DNA of 8,125 nt from CAVSUR01 sp052143655 (GCA_052143655.1 JBKQSL010000423.1:1-8125); one strand, 5' to 3'; numbered from the stretch's first letter, positions 1 to 6,482 are shown. Program-made: numbers and translations. The notes: a model not told the origin generated them from the sequence alone.

Positions 1-296
1 GCCTGGCCGCCGGGGCTGACTACTATCTCACCAAGCCGTTCAACGCTGCTGAGCTGCTCACCTGCGTCCAAGCGCTGCTCGAGCCCGGGCAGCAGCCTGG
101 CCGGCAGGCGCAGCGTTGCTGTTTGGCGATTCACGCCGATAATAGGCACGGGATAGCCCAAGATGGTGCAGTCCCGGGCACCGGAGACGGCGCCGGCTTC
201 GTTGGACGAGCAGGGTACAGCAGACCGGGAGTGACCAGATGGGCACATCCAAGCCGGCGGGCCGACCGCGGGAACGTCGCGACGCGGCGTCATTAG
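1..296 (+). CDS. Response-regulator receiver domain protein, 3' part only
   Basis: The reading frame is open from the left edge (first full codon at position 3) to a TAG at 294-296. The first residues read LAAGADYYLTKPF, then NAAELLTCVQALLEPG. This is the end of a CheY-like receiver domain: the GADxYLTKPF signature carries the conserved switch Lys in the K-P motif before the last helix. The phospho-accepting Asp lies upstream of the window. In the family, such proteins receive a phosphoryl group from a histidine kinase. No helix-turn-helix output domain follows, so it is a receiver-only regulator or has its output domain on the N-terminal side. The roughly 65-residue tail after the receiver fold is unlike any domain I know, and its third-position G/C falls to near background, so the annotated 3' end may be displaced by a frameshift. 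The next gene starts 17 bases after the stop. Confidence 0.72.
   Translation, partial: LAAGADYYLTKPFNAAELLTCVQALLEPGQQPGRQAQRCCLAIHADNRHGIAQDGAVPGTGDGAGFVGRAGYSRPGVTRWAHPSRRADRGNVATRRH
116..143 (+). promoter_or_regulatory. Possible promoter for the TPR gene
   Basis: TTGCTG (116-121) and GATAAT (138-143) are separated by 16 bases. GATAAT matches the sigma-70 -10 consensus at five of six positions; the -35 box keeps only TTG. The pair lies in an AT-richer patch (GATAATAGG) unusual for this window and would give a leader of roughly 165 bases before the GTG at 314. It lies inside the atypical tail of the response-regulator frame. This is pattern matching by eye only. Confidence 0.25.
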
Positions 297-313
297 CCGG
301 GGGGTAGCGGGCC

Positions 314-2494
314 GTGAGCATCACAGGACCGACTGCAGATCTGGCCAGCTCGCCAGACGATGGCAGGGCGTGGCCCATCAGGTCGGGCCCAGTGCCCGCG
401 CTAGCTGACGGCTTCAGCGCGCGCCCCGAGACCGCGCCGGGCATCGGGGCTGCCCTGGTGCCGGGAGCAGCGGTGGCGCTGGTGCCCAGCCGGGACAAGC
501 CCGGCTCGCCGGACTGGCTTCGCTCCTTCGGCAAGACCCAGCTCGCGGCCGCATACACGGAGTCACTGTGGCAGGCACGCCGGATAGAGCTGCTGGTCTG
601 GGTGGATGCCTCCAGCCGCGCCAGCGTCCTTTCGGGCTACGCCCAGGCGGCGGCAGCGGCCATGGAGACCGATCCGGCCGCCAGCGCGGAGTCGATCGCC
701 GCACGCTTCCTCAGCTGGCTCAGCGAGACCAGCCTGCGGTGGCTGGTGGTGCTCGACGACGTGACAGAAGCCGGGGTCATGGACGGGATCTGGCCCGCCG
801 GGCCGGCCGGCCAGTTGCTGATAACGACGGCCGACCCGGACGCCGTGCCGGCCGAGACGCTCACCCTGCCGGTCGGGGCATTCAGCCCGCGGGAGGCGCT
901 GAGCTACCTGATGGGGCGCCTCAGCGCCGATCCGGACCAGCGCCTGGGCTCCATCGACCTGGTCAAGGACCTCGGCGGCGAGCCCACGGCGCTAGCCCAG
1001 GCCAGCGCCGTGATCGCCAGCTCCACGCTGTCCTGCCGCGACTACCGGGACTATTTCACCCGCCGCCGGGAGCAGATGACCGAGCCGCCAGCCGGCCAGC
1101 CGCCGGCCGCGGCGATCACCTGGACGTTCTCCTTCGAGCAGGCTGACCAGCTGTCGCCGGACGGCTCGGCGCAGTCGCTGCTGGCGCTGGCCTCGCTGCT
1201 GGATGGCCACGGCATCCCGGCCGCGGTACTGACTGCCCCCGCTGCCTGCGCCTACCTGCCGGGCAGCATGGCGGCGGGCCGGCTCGACACCGATCGGGCG
1301 GGCACGGCACTGCTGGCGCTGGAGCGCGCGGGCCTGCTGACTGCCAACTCCGCGGCCAGCCCGGCCATGGTGCGGATGAGCCCGGTCCTGCAGGCAGCGC
1401 TGCAGGACGCGATGCCCGAGGACCTGCTCGGCCAGGCCGCGCGGGCCGCCGCGAGCGCGCTGCTGGAGGCCTGGCCGCAGGACGAGCCGCCAGGCCCGCT
1501 GGGCGCCAGCCTGCGATCGTGCGCGACGGCCCTGCGGCAGGTGGCCGGGGACGTGCTGTGGGCGGGCGGCTGTCACCCGGTGCTGCTGCGGGCCGGGGAG
1601 AGCACGAACCGCGCCCGGCTGACTGGCCCGGCGGTGAACTACTGGCGGGACCTGGCCACCACCAGTGACCGGCTGCTCGGCGCCGGGCACCCGCACACGC
1701 TGATCGCCGGCCAGCACCTGGCCGATGCCTACCTGGCCGCCGACCGCGCGCCAGAAGCCATCCCGTGGTTCCAGTGGGTCCTGGACAGCCGGATTCACGC
1801 CCTCGGCCCAGACCACCACGACGTCATCGCTGCCCGGCGCAATGTCGGCCACGCCCTGGTCGCTGCGAACCAGCTCACCGACGCGATCGGCGTCCTGGAC
1901 CGCACGGCCAGCGAATACGAGCGGCTGTGCGGCCGCGAGCACATCGAGACCCTCGGCGCGCGGGATGAGCTGGCCGCTGCCTACCTGGCAGTCGGCCAGT
2001 ACACCGACGCCGCCACGCTGTACAAGCGCACGCTGGCCGACCGCGAGCGCATCCAGGGTGCACACCACCTGCAGACCATCATCACCCGGCAGTGCCTGGC
2101 GGATGCCTACCTCGCCGATGGCCGCGCCAAGGATGCGGCCTCGGCCTACAAGCGGGTCCTCGCCGACCGGGAGCGGACGCTCGGCCGCGACCACCTGGAC
2201 ACGATCGTGGCCCGCGGCAACCTCGGCGCGGCCTGTCACGCGGCCGGCAAGATGGCCTCGGCGGTCCAGGCTTACGAGCAGGCTCGCGAGGGCTGCGAGC
2301 GGGTCCTCGGCCCCGATCACCGGGAGACCCTGGCCAGCCGCGCCCGGCTCGCCAGCGCCTACTACAAGGTGGGCCGACTCGGCGACGCCAAGGTGCTGCT
2401 CCATGACACAGCCGACCGCTGCGACCGGGTGCTGCTCAGCGACGACCCGGTAGCCCGTGAGGTGCACGCCACGCTGGCCGACCTCGGAGAATGA
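314..2494 (+). CDS. STAND-type NB-ARC-like NTPase with C-terminal TPR repeats
   Basis: The protein has 726 residues and starts at GTG 314, preceded by a G-rich run at about 299-304. Residues 1-60 resemble the N-terminal linker of actinobacterial NB-ARC/TPR proteins (WPIRSGPVPALADGF). The NTPase part has a P-loop remnant SFGKTQLAAAY (71-81), a Walker B LVVLDDV (144-150), an ITT sensor-like motif (170-172) and GGEPTALAQA (221-230) in the place of the family's GLPLAL motif. A winged-helix-like linker of about 200 residues follows. Six TPRs come next, with His at 459, 501, 543, 585, 627 and 669, exactly 42 residues apart, as in kinesin-light-chain-type TPRs. Family members are cytoplasmic nucleotide-dependent switches or scaffolds. 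There is no N-terminal DNA-binding or effector domain, so it is not a SARP regulator nor a complete NLR-like defence protein. The first Gly of the P-loop is Trp68, so ATP binding is uncertain. The partner is unknown; the GNAT gene is 25 bases downstream. Confidence 0.88.
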   Translation: MSITGPTADLASSPDDGRAWPIRSGPVPALADGFSARPETAPGIGAALVPGAAVALVPSRDKPGSPDWLRSFGKTQLAAAYTESLWQARRIELLVWVDASSRASVLSGYAQAAAAAMETDPAASAESIAARFLSWLSETSLRWLVVLDDVTEAGVMDGIWPAGPAGQLLITTADPDAVPAETLTLPVGAFSPREALSYLMGRLSADPDQRLGSIDLVKDLGGEPTALAQASAVIASSTLSCRDYRDYFTRRREQMTEPPAGQPPAAAITWTFSFEQADQLSPDGSAQSLLALASLLDGHGIPAAVLTAPAACAYLPGSMAAGRLDTDRAGTALLALERAGLLTANSAASPAMVRMSPVLQAALQDAMPEDLLGQAARAAASALLEAWPQDEPPGPLGASLRSCATALRQVAGDVLWAGGCHPVLLRAGESTNRARLTGPAVNYWRDLATTSDRLLGAGHPHTLIAGQHLADAYLAADRAPEAIPWFQWVLDSRIHALGPDHHDVIAARRNVGHALVAANQLTDAIGVLDRTASEYERLCGREHIETLGARDELAAAYLAVGQYTDAATLYKRTLADRERIQGAHHLQTIITRQCLADAYLADGRAKDAASAYKRVLADRERTLGRDHLDTIVARGNLGAACHAAGKMASAVQAYEQAREGCERVLGPDHRETLASRARLASAYYKVGRLGDAKVLLHDTADRCDRVLLSDDPVAREVHATLADLGE
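1688..2440 (+). repeat. Six-unit TPR array inside the NTPase gene, 126-bp period
   Basis: The conserved His codons of the motifs AGHPHT, GPDHHD, GREHIE, GAHHLQ, GRDHLD and GPDHRE begin at 1688, 1814, 1940, 2066, 2192 and 2318. The spacing is exactly 126 bases (42 codons) with no insertion or deletion. Each unit continues with an A-x-LADAYL-like helix and an A-x-x-x-Y/F-x-x-x-L helix. DNA similarity between units is visible (for example GATGCCTACCT near 1724 and near 2102), suggesting internal duplication. It is part of the coding sequence. Confidence 0.8.
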
Positions 2495-2519
2495 CCGGCG
2501 CGCGGGCGGGACGACGCCG

Positions 2520-3524
2520 GTGCCCGAAATAGCAGGCGACCTCGCCGGCCGCGCCGGGCAGCGCTGGCACGCGACGGACCCGCTGCTGCCCGCGGCCCCG
2601 GGCCTGCCGCCGGGCTGCGGCACCGAGCTCGCCGCGGCCGGGCCTGGCGGCGAGCCGCTGGCGGCCGGGACCTGCGAGCACTGGCAGGGAGCACCCGGGT
2701 CGCTGGACCTGACCTGGGGGGCAGCCCGCAGGTACCGGCTGAATCCGCGGGTGGCGGCCCCGGCGCTCACCGCGGCCACGGCCGCCCTGGATGAGCTGCT
2801 GACGCGCTGGCGCGATCACCTGAGCGCGGTGCCCGAGGCGAGCGAAGCGGACACCGCGGCCATCATCGACTGGCCCAGCCGCGACGTCGCCGGGGCACAG
2901 GTCCTGCTGGGCCATGGCCTGGCCCCGCGCGCGGTCATCGCGGCCCGCCCGGGCGGCCGGGCCCCGGGCGCCGCGGCGGCCGGCCGCCCGCGGCCCGATG
3001 GCACCGCGGGCCGACCCGCCAGGCTGCCGCCGGGAACGCGGATCCGCCGCGCCATGCTCGCCGACCTGGATGCCGTGGTGCGCCTCGGGATGGCGACGAT
3101 CAGGTTCGATGCGCATTTCGGCACGGTCGTCGAGCGGCCGTGGACCGCCGGCGGCCTGCGCCAGCAGGCTGCCGGGCTGCTGGACCGGCCGGACACCTGG
3201 ACCTGGCTGGCCGAACGGGACGGCACGCCGGTCGGCCTGCTGTATGCCGAGCCACCACAGGACACGGCCTGGATCGCGCCGATGACCGCGGCGGCGCCCG
3301 TCTGCTACCTGGAACTGATGTACCTGCACCCCGGCGAGCGCGGCAGCGGGACTGCCCCGGCGCTGGTCGAGCAGCTGCACCGGGAGGCTGACGCCGCCGG
3401 GGTGGCCGCCACGCTGCTGCACTACGACCAGGTGAACCCGCTGTCCGGGCCGTTCTGGAACCGGCAGGGCTACCGGCCGCTGTGGATCTCCTGGGAGGCC
3501 CGGCCAGCGCTGACGCTCCGCTAG
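2520..3524 (+). CDS. GNAT family N-acetyltransferase
   Basis: The family transfers an acetyl group from acetyl-CoA to an amine; the substrate here is unknown. I chose GTG 2520 (334 residues) because GGGCGGG at 2504-2510 sits 9 bases upstream and the start falls 25 bases after the TPR stop. An in-frame GTG at 2457 would overlap the TPR gene by 38 bases and adds a poorly conserved leader. The C-terminal domain (about 173-334) is a complete GNAT fold: RIRRAMLADLDAVVRL opening strand and helix, LELMYLHP strand, the acetyl-CoA pyrophosphate loop RGSGTA (274-279, fitting R-x-x-G-x-A), and NPLSGPFWNRQGYRPLW (306-322). Residues 61-142 end in DWPSRDVAGAQVLLGHGLAP, which resembles the last part of a GNAT unit but lacks an acetyl-CoA loop. 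A Gly/Ala/Pro/Arg linker (143-172) joins the halves. It is probably co-transcribed with the TPR gene. Confidence 0.87.
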   Translation: MPEIAGDLAGRAGQRWHATDPLLPAAPGLPPGCGTELAAAGPGGEPLAAGTCEHWQGAPGSLDLTWGAARRYRLNPRVAAPALTAATAALDELLTRWRDHLSAVPEASEADTAAIIDWPSRDVAGAQVLLGHGLAPRAVIAARPGGRAPGAAAAGRPRPDGTAGRPARLPPGTRIRRAMLADLDAVVRLGMATIRFDAHFGTVVERPWTAGGLRQQAAGLLDRPDTWTWLAERDGTPVGLLYAEPPQDTAWIAPMTAAAPVCYLELMYLHPGERGSGTAPALVEQLHREADAAGVAATLLHYDQVNPLSGPFWNRQGYRPLWISWEARPALTLR

Positions 3525-3538
3525 CCGGCCGCCCGGCT
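3523..3538. terminator. Small hairpin at the GNAT stop codon
   Basis: AGCCGG (3523-3528) and CCGGCT (3533-3538) form a 6-bp stem around a CCGC loop that begins within the TAG stop codon. There is no T-tract. It may contribute to termination with the stronger repeats that follow, but it is short and could be chance in such GC-rich DNA. Confidence 0.25.
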
Positions 3539-3564
3539 GAGCCATGAGCAGCCAGTAACGGCAA

Positions 3565-3601
3565 AGCTGGCCGCCGCGGAGGATGCCCGCGACGGCCAGC
3601 T
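3565..3601. terminator. Inverted repeat in the convergent intergenic region
   Basis: AGCTGGCCG (3565-3573) and CGGCCAGCT (3593-3601) are perfect 9-base complements around a 19-base loop. It lies between the ends of two convergent genes (GNAT + strand, permease - strand). No T-run follows, which is common for actinobacterial terminators. Its arms can also pair with those of the next hairpin. Confidence 0.4.
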
Positions 3602-3609
3602 GGACTTAC

Positions 3610-3636
3610 CTGGCCGGCCCTTCCGGGGCCGGCCAG
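3610..3636. terminator. Strong hairpin, probable bidirectional terminator
   Basis: CTGGCCGGCCC (3610-3620) and GGGCCGGCCAG (3626-3636) are perfect 11-base complements around the loop TTCCG. The stem is nearly all G-C. It ends 5 bases before the permease stop codon (3642-3644 on the - strand) and lies 85 bases after the GNAT stop, so it is placed to stop transcription of the permease and, read the other way, of the TPR-GNAT unit. A T-tract is absent on both strands. Confidence 0.6.
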
Positions 3637-3641
3637 CGGGA

Positions 3642-5093
3642 TCAATGCCGCCGGGTGTCGCTCTCGCGCCGGACGGCGAAGAACGGCGACTGCTGCCAGT
3701 AGCGGGCAACCAGCATCAGGATCACGCCGGCCACGACGATGCCGACGACCGACCAGATCTGCGCGGCGGGCGCGTCGATCAGCGACTTGACCAGCACCCA
3801 GCCAAGGAACCCCGCCGCGGCGAGCGGCAGCAGGCCGAGGATGACCCCGTCCCAGACACTCGCGAAGACCCGGCGCCGGTAGTAGACGATGGTCGCGAGC
3901 GCGGTGAGGATGTAGAACACCGAGAACAGCAGCCCGGTCACGTCTATGACGTCGGTGAAGGCGTTCTCCACGGACGTGACCAGGAAGTACACCGCCGACA
4001 GGCCGACGATGAGCAGGCCGACGATGATGCTGGAGGCCACCGGGGTGGCCCACCGGCGGGACACGTTGGCCAGGAATACCGGCAGTACCCGGTAGCTCGC
4101 CATGCCGTAGACGATCCGGGCGGACAGCACGATCCCGGTGCCCGTGGTGGCGATCACCGACAGCGCAATGGACAGCGCCATCATCTTGGCCCAGAAACCG
4201 CCGCCGATGGCGTTGGCCACGGCGATCAGCGCCGTCCCGTTGCTCGCGGCCGCCGCCAGCTTGGCCGGGGAGAGCACCCCCTGGAAGCCCACCTGCGCCA
4301 GCGTGTAGATGATCGCCAGCAGCCCGACGGCCCACACGGCGGCCCGGCCCGGGTTGAGGCGCCGGTGCTTGACTTCCTCGTTGACGTACAGGGTGCCGTC
4401 CCAGCCGCCGTAGATGAACACCGCGACCAGGAACCCGGCGACTGCGCTACCCTTGCCGCCGATCCCGCTCGGGCTGAGCCACGCCCTGGTGATCGGCACC
4501 ACGCCGGGGTGCTTGCTGAGCACGAAGACCAGCCCGGCGATGGCCAGCCCTACCAGGATCAGGTACTCGACCAGGGCCATGCTCACCTGTACCCGGGCGG
4601 TGATCTTGATGCCGACGACGGCGATCACCAGCATAATCAGCCCCATCGCGGTGCCGATGCCCACGTAAGCCCAGGTGTTGGTGGAGCTAGAGCCAAAAAC
4701 GGCGAGCACCGAAGGCCCGAGCAGCAGCACCTCGGCCACCGTGCCGATGATGTAGGCCGTCACCATCAGCCAGCCGGTCAGGAACCCCAGGTAGGGGTTG
4801 ATCGCCCGGCCGACCCACTCGAAGGAGGCGCCGCAGTTGGCGTTCCACATGTTCAGCCGCCGGTAGGAGTTGGCGATGATGAGCATGGGAATCGCGGTGA
4901 GGATCAGGATCGGCCCGCTGCCGTAGGCGGTCGCCGCCGCCAGGGCCGCGAGCGACAGGCCGACTGTGGCCGCAGGGGCCGAGGAGGCCATCCCGATGAC
5001 CGTGTCCTGCGCGACGCCGATCGCGTTTGGCTCGAGCCGGGTGCCGGGAACCCGGTCGGCTCCGGTCACAGGGGGCGCTGATTGGTCCGTCAT
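3642..5093 (-). CDS. APC-superfamily amino acid/amine permease
   Basis: A polytopic inner-membrane transporter of 483 residues, typical length for the family, with about 12 hydrophobic segments: roughly 32-55, 59-77, 100-122, 141-163, 170-193, 216-234, 252-274, 298-326, 351-373, 385-405, 413-436 and 445-466. The first segment carries the small-residue substrate loop (MASSAPAATVG, 35-45). The cytoplasmic loop GGWDGTLYVNEEVKHRRLNPGR (229-250, given here as residues G229, W231, D232, E239, E240, N247, P248, G249, R250) matches the conserved 'GWD-x-E-E/NPGR' loop of APC permeases. These are proton- or gradient-driven amino acid or amine importers or exchangers; the substrate cannot be read. I chose ATG 5093 because GGAGAG at 5098-5103 is a good ribosome site for it. 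The frame also allows ATG 5096 and GTG 5105, but the latter would place the ribosome site inside the gene. The tail is rich in charged residues (RRESDTRRH). Confidence 0.92.
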   Translation of the reverse strand: MTDQSAPPVTGADRVPGTRLEPNAIGVAQDTVIGMASSAPAATVGLSLAALAAATAYGSGPILILTAIPMLIIANSYRRLNMWNANCGASFEWVGRAINPYLGFLTGWLMVTAYIIGTVAEVLLLGPSVLAVFGSSSTNTWAYVGIGTAMGLIMLVIAVVGIKITARVQVSMALVEYLILVGLAIAGLVFVLSKHPGVVPITRAWLSPSGIGGKGSAVAGFLVAVFIYGGWDGTLYVNEEVKHRRLNPGRAAVWAVGLLAIIYTLAQVGFQGVLSPAKLAAAASNGTALIAVANAIGGGFWAKMMALSIALSVIATTGTGIVLSARIVYGMASYRVLPVFLANVSRRWATPVASSIIVGLLIVGLSAVYFLVTSVENAFTDVIDVTGLLFSVFYILTALATIVYYRRRVFASVWDGVILGLLPLAAAGFLGWVLVKSLIDAPAAQIWSVVGIVVAGVILMLVARYWQQSPFFAVRRESDTRRH

Positions 5094-5097
5094 CATG

Positions 5098-5103
5098 CTC
5101 TCC
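5098..5103 (-). promoter_or_regulatory. Ribosome binding site of the permease
   Basis: On the - strand GGAGAG (5103 to 5098) lies 4 bases before the ATG at 5093, or 6 bases when measured from the GGAG core. It decides the start: two tandem ATG codons (5096, 5093) follow it, while the upstream GTG at 5105 would overlap it. Confidence 0.6.
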
Positions 5104-5184
5104 ACTAGGACCAGCCAGCCGCTGTCCGTGGCGGCACAGCGACGGCAGGCGTTGATCGTGTCGGGCTTCAGGATTCTGCGGAAG

Positions 5185-5322
5185 TTAGCGCAGCGGCCGG
5201 AACGCCCCCGGCGAGCACGGTTCGCCGTCGGACGGGGACCAGTCCCTGCAGATCGGCGAGTGCGGACTGAACACCTCCAGGGCCCGCTCCACCCCGATCA
5301 CCTGCGAGATCATAGCGGCCAT
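5185..5322 (-). CDS. Small hypothetical protein, 45 residues
   Basis: The frame runs from ATG 5322 to TAA 5185-5187 and encodes 45 residues, starting MAAMISQVIGVERALEVF and ending DGEPCSPGAFRPLR. Hand count of G/C by codon position is 28/45, 26/45 and 42/45 (62, 58 and 93 percent), the pattern of real genes in this genome rather than of a shadow frame. It lies in the gap between the alcohol dehydrogenase (ends 5433) and the permease (starts 5093), on the same strand and 91 bases ahead of the permease start. There are two cysteines, C25 and C36, no signal peptide and no membrane segment. No clear ribosome site precedes ATG 5322; ATG 5313 is an alternative, and the frame is open further upstream but with AT-rich, non-coding-like codons. 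I do not recognise the family. It could be a small leader or partner protein of the permease, or the end of a lost gene. Confidence 0.42.
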   Translation of the reverse strand: MAAMISQVIGVERALEVFSPHSPICRDWSPSDGEPCSPGAFRPLR

Positions 5323-5432
5323 ATGAGGCGAGAGACGACATGATGTCTGAAAATTTCTTATCAGCTTCTTACCGATAGAAGCCGCCGCATTACGCCCGGC
5401 ACCGGTCGCGGCGCGCGGCGGAAACTCCGATG
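5323..5432. other. AT-richer intergenic patch with a small hairpin
   Basis: This stretch follows the alcohol dehydrogenase stop and precedes the small - strand gene. Positions 5340-5382 are markedly richer in A and T than anything else in the window. They contain the hairpin GCTTCT (5364-5369), loop TACCGAT, AGAAGC (5377-5382), and the short palindrome GAAAATTTC (5350-5358). On the - strand the hairpin is followed by TGATAAGAAATTTTC, so it could be a weak terminator for the dehydrogenase transcript. Alternatively, the patch could be the promoter of the small gene and permease. I could not assign confident -35 and -10 boxes. Confidence 0.35.
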
Positions 5433-6482
5433 TCAGCCGCCCGCCGCGGCGGAAGCCGCCGAAGGCTGGATCACGGTTATCCCTGCCGGGCTTGCCGCGG
5501 TCATGCCCGCCAGTGCGGCCGGCGCGCCGTCCAGCCCGATGGTCGCAGTCACCAGGTCGCCGGGCCGCACTGCGCCGGACTCGACGAGCGCGAGCAGCGG
5601 CGGGTAATCGTGCGCCGCCAGGCCATGACTGCCCAGCCACTGCAGCTCGGCGGCGATCAGCCCCGACATGTCCAGCCGCACCGGCTCGGGCAGCAGGCCG
5701 GCCTGCACGTGCCGGCCGCCCGGCCGCAGGGACTCCAGCGCGGCCTGCGCGACCTGCGCCGATCCGATGGCGTCGACGCTTAGCGCCGCCCCGCCGCCGG
5801 TTATCTCGCGAATGCGGTCCGCAAGATCGCCGTCGGCGGCCAGCGCCTCCAGCGCCCCATGCCGGGCGGCCAGCGTCCGCGCGGCCTGGCTGGGATCCAC
5901 CGCCAGCACCCGGGCGCCCGCCGCCGCGGCAATCATCACCGCGGACAGCCCGAGGCCACCGCAGCCGAAGACGACCGTCCACTCACCCGGCCGAGCCTGG
6001 CCGACCAGGCACACGGCCCGGTAGGCAGTGCCGAAGCGGCAGCCCAGCAGCGCAGCCGCCGGGAAGCTCAGGCCTGCGGGCAGCCGGATCAGGTTCTGCT
6101 GCGCGCGCGGGATGACCACATACTCGGCGAACGACCCCCACCGGGTGAAGCCCGGCTGGACCTGATCCAGGCACACCTGCTGATCGCCTGCCCGGCAGGA
6201 CGGACAGCTGCCGCACGCGCAGACGAATGGCACCGTCACCTGGTCGCCGGCCCGCCAGCCGGGCACGGCCGGCCCGACCTCGGCAATCGTGCCGGCCATC
6301 TCATGCCCTGGCACATACGGCAGGGCGACGGACGGGTCGTGCCCCTGCCAGCCGTGCCAGTCGCTGCGGCACAGTCCGGTGGCCGCTACCTGCAGTACCA
6401 CCTCGCCCGGGCCGGCCACCGGGTCGGGCACGTGGGTGACCGCCGGCACGACCCCGAACTGCTCTACCAGCACTGCGCGCAT
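5433..6482 (-). CDS. Zinc-dependent medium-chain alcohol dehydrogenase
   Basis: A soluble NAD(P)-dependent alcohol/aldehyde oxidoreductase of the MDR superfamily; 349 residues, a normal length. The GroES-like catalytic domain holds the catalytic zinc ligands C38 (GLCRSDWH), H60 with E61 (GHEMAGTI) and C148 (LLGCRFGTAYRA). The structural zinc lobe has C90, C93, C96 and C104, spaced C-x2-C-x2-C-x7-C. The Rossmann domain shows VVFGCGGLGLSAV with G173, G175 and G178, and D196 at the end of the second strand (VLAVD), which in this family favours NAD(H) over NADP(H). Start ATG 6482 has AGG at 6491-6493, 8 bases upstream. The methyltransferase gene ends 50 bases upstream on the same strand, so the two are probably one operon. 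The C-terminal tail is Ala/Ser/Gly-rich. The substrate is unknown. All key residues are present, so the enzyme is predicted to be active. Confidence 0.93.
   Translation of the reverse strand: MRAVLVEQFGVVPAVTHVPDPVAGPGEVVLQVAATGLCRSDWHGWQGHDPSVALPYVPGHEMAGTIAEVGPAVPGWRAGDQVTVPFVCACGSCPSCRAGDQQVCLDQVQPGFTRWGSFAEYVVIPRAQQNLIRLPAGLSFPAAALLGCRFGTAYRAVCLVGQARPGEWTVVFGCGGLGLSAVMIAAAAGARVLAVDPSQAARTLAARHGALEALAADGDLADRIREITGGGAALSVDAIGSAQVAQAALESLRPGGRHVQAGLLPEPVRLDMSGLIAAELQWLGSHGLAAHDYPPLLALVESGAVRPGDLVTATIGLDGAPAALAGMTAASPAGITVIQPSAASAAAGG

Noticed and set aside
314..2494. Idea that the NB-ARC/TPR protein is an Avs/NLR-like antiphage protein
   Set aside because: No effector domain (nuclease, protease, TIR or TM) is present at either end, the P-loop is degenerate, and no other defence gene is in the window.
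314..2494. Idea that it is the TPR component of an FxSxx-COOH peptide system
   Set aside because: No radical SAM maturase or short precursor ending in F-x-S-x-x is seen nearby; the small frame at 5185-5322 ends in FRPLR and does not fit.
2457..2519. Upstream GTG 2457 as the start of the GNAT gene
   Set aside because: It would overlap the TPR gene by 38 bases and add 21 residues without family similarity; GTG 2520 has a better-placed G-rich ribosome site.
992..2779. Long open frame of 595 codons on the - strand opposite the TPR gene
   Set aside because: It is antisense to a well-supported gene and made of Gly/Arg/Ala/Val-rich shadow sequence with no domain. Long antisense frames are expected in DNA this GC-rich.
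3645..5081. 478-codon + strand frame opposite the permease
   Set aside because: The His/Asp/Gly/Arg-rich product is the mirror of membrane-segment codons of the permease, which has a conserved APC loop and about 12 TM segments.
5340..5378. + strand mini-frame MMSENFLSASYR as a leader peptide
   Set aside because: Only 12 codons, with AT-rich codon use unlike the genome, and no + strand gene follows that it could control.
5441..5452. Perfect 12-base palindrome CCGCCGCGGCGG
   Set aside because: It lies in the Gly/Ala codons at the end of the dehydrogenase gene and is of a kind expected by chance from GCC/GGC codons.
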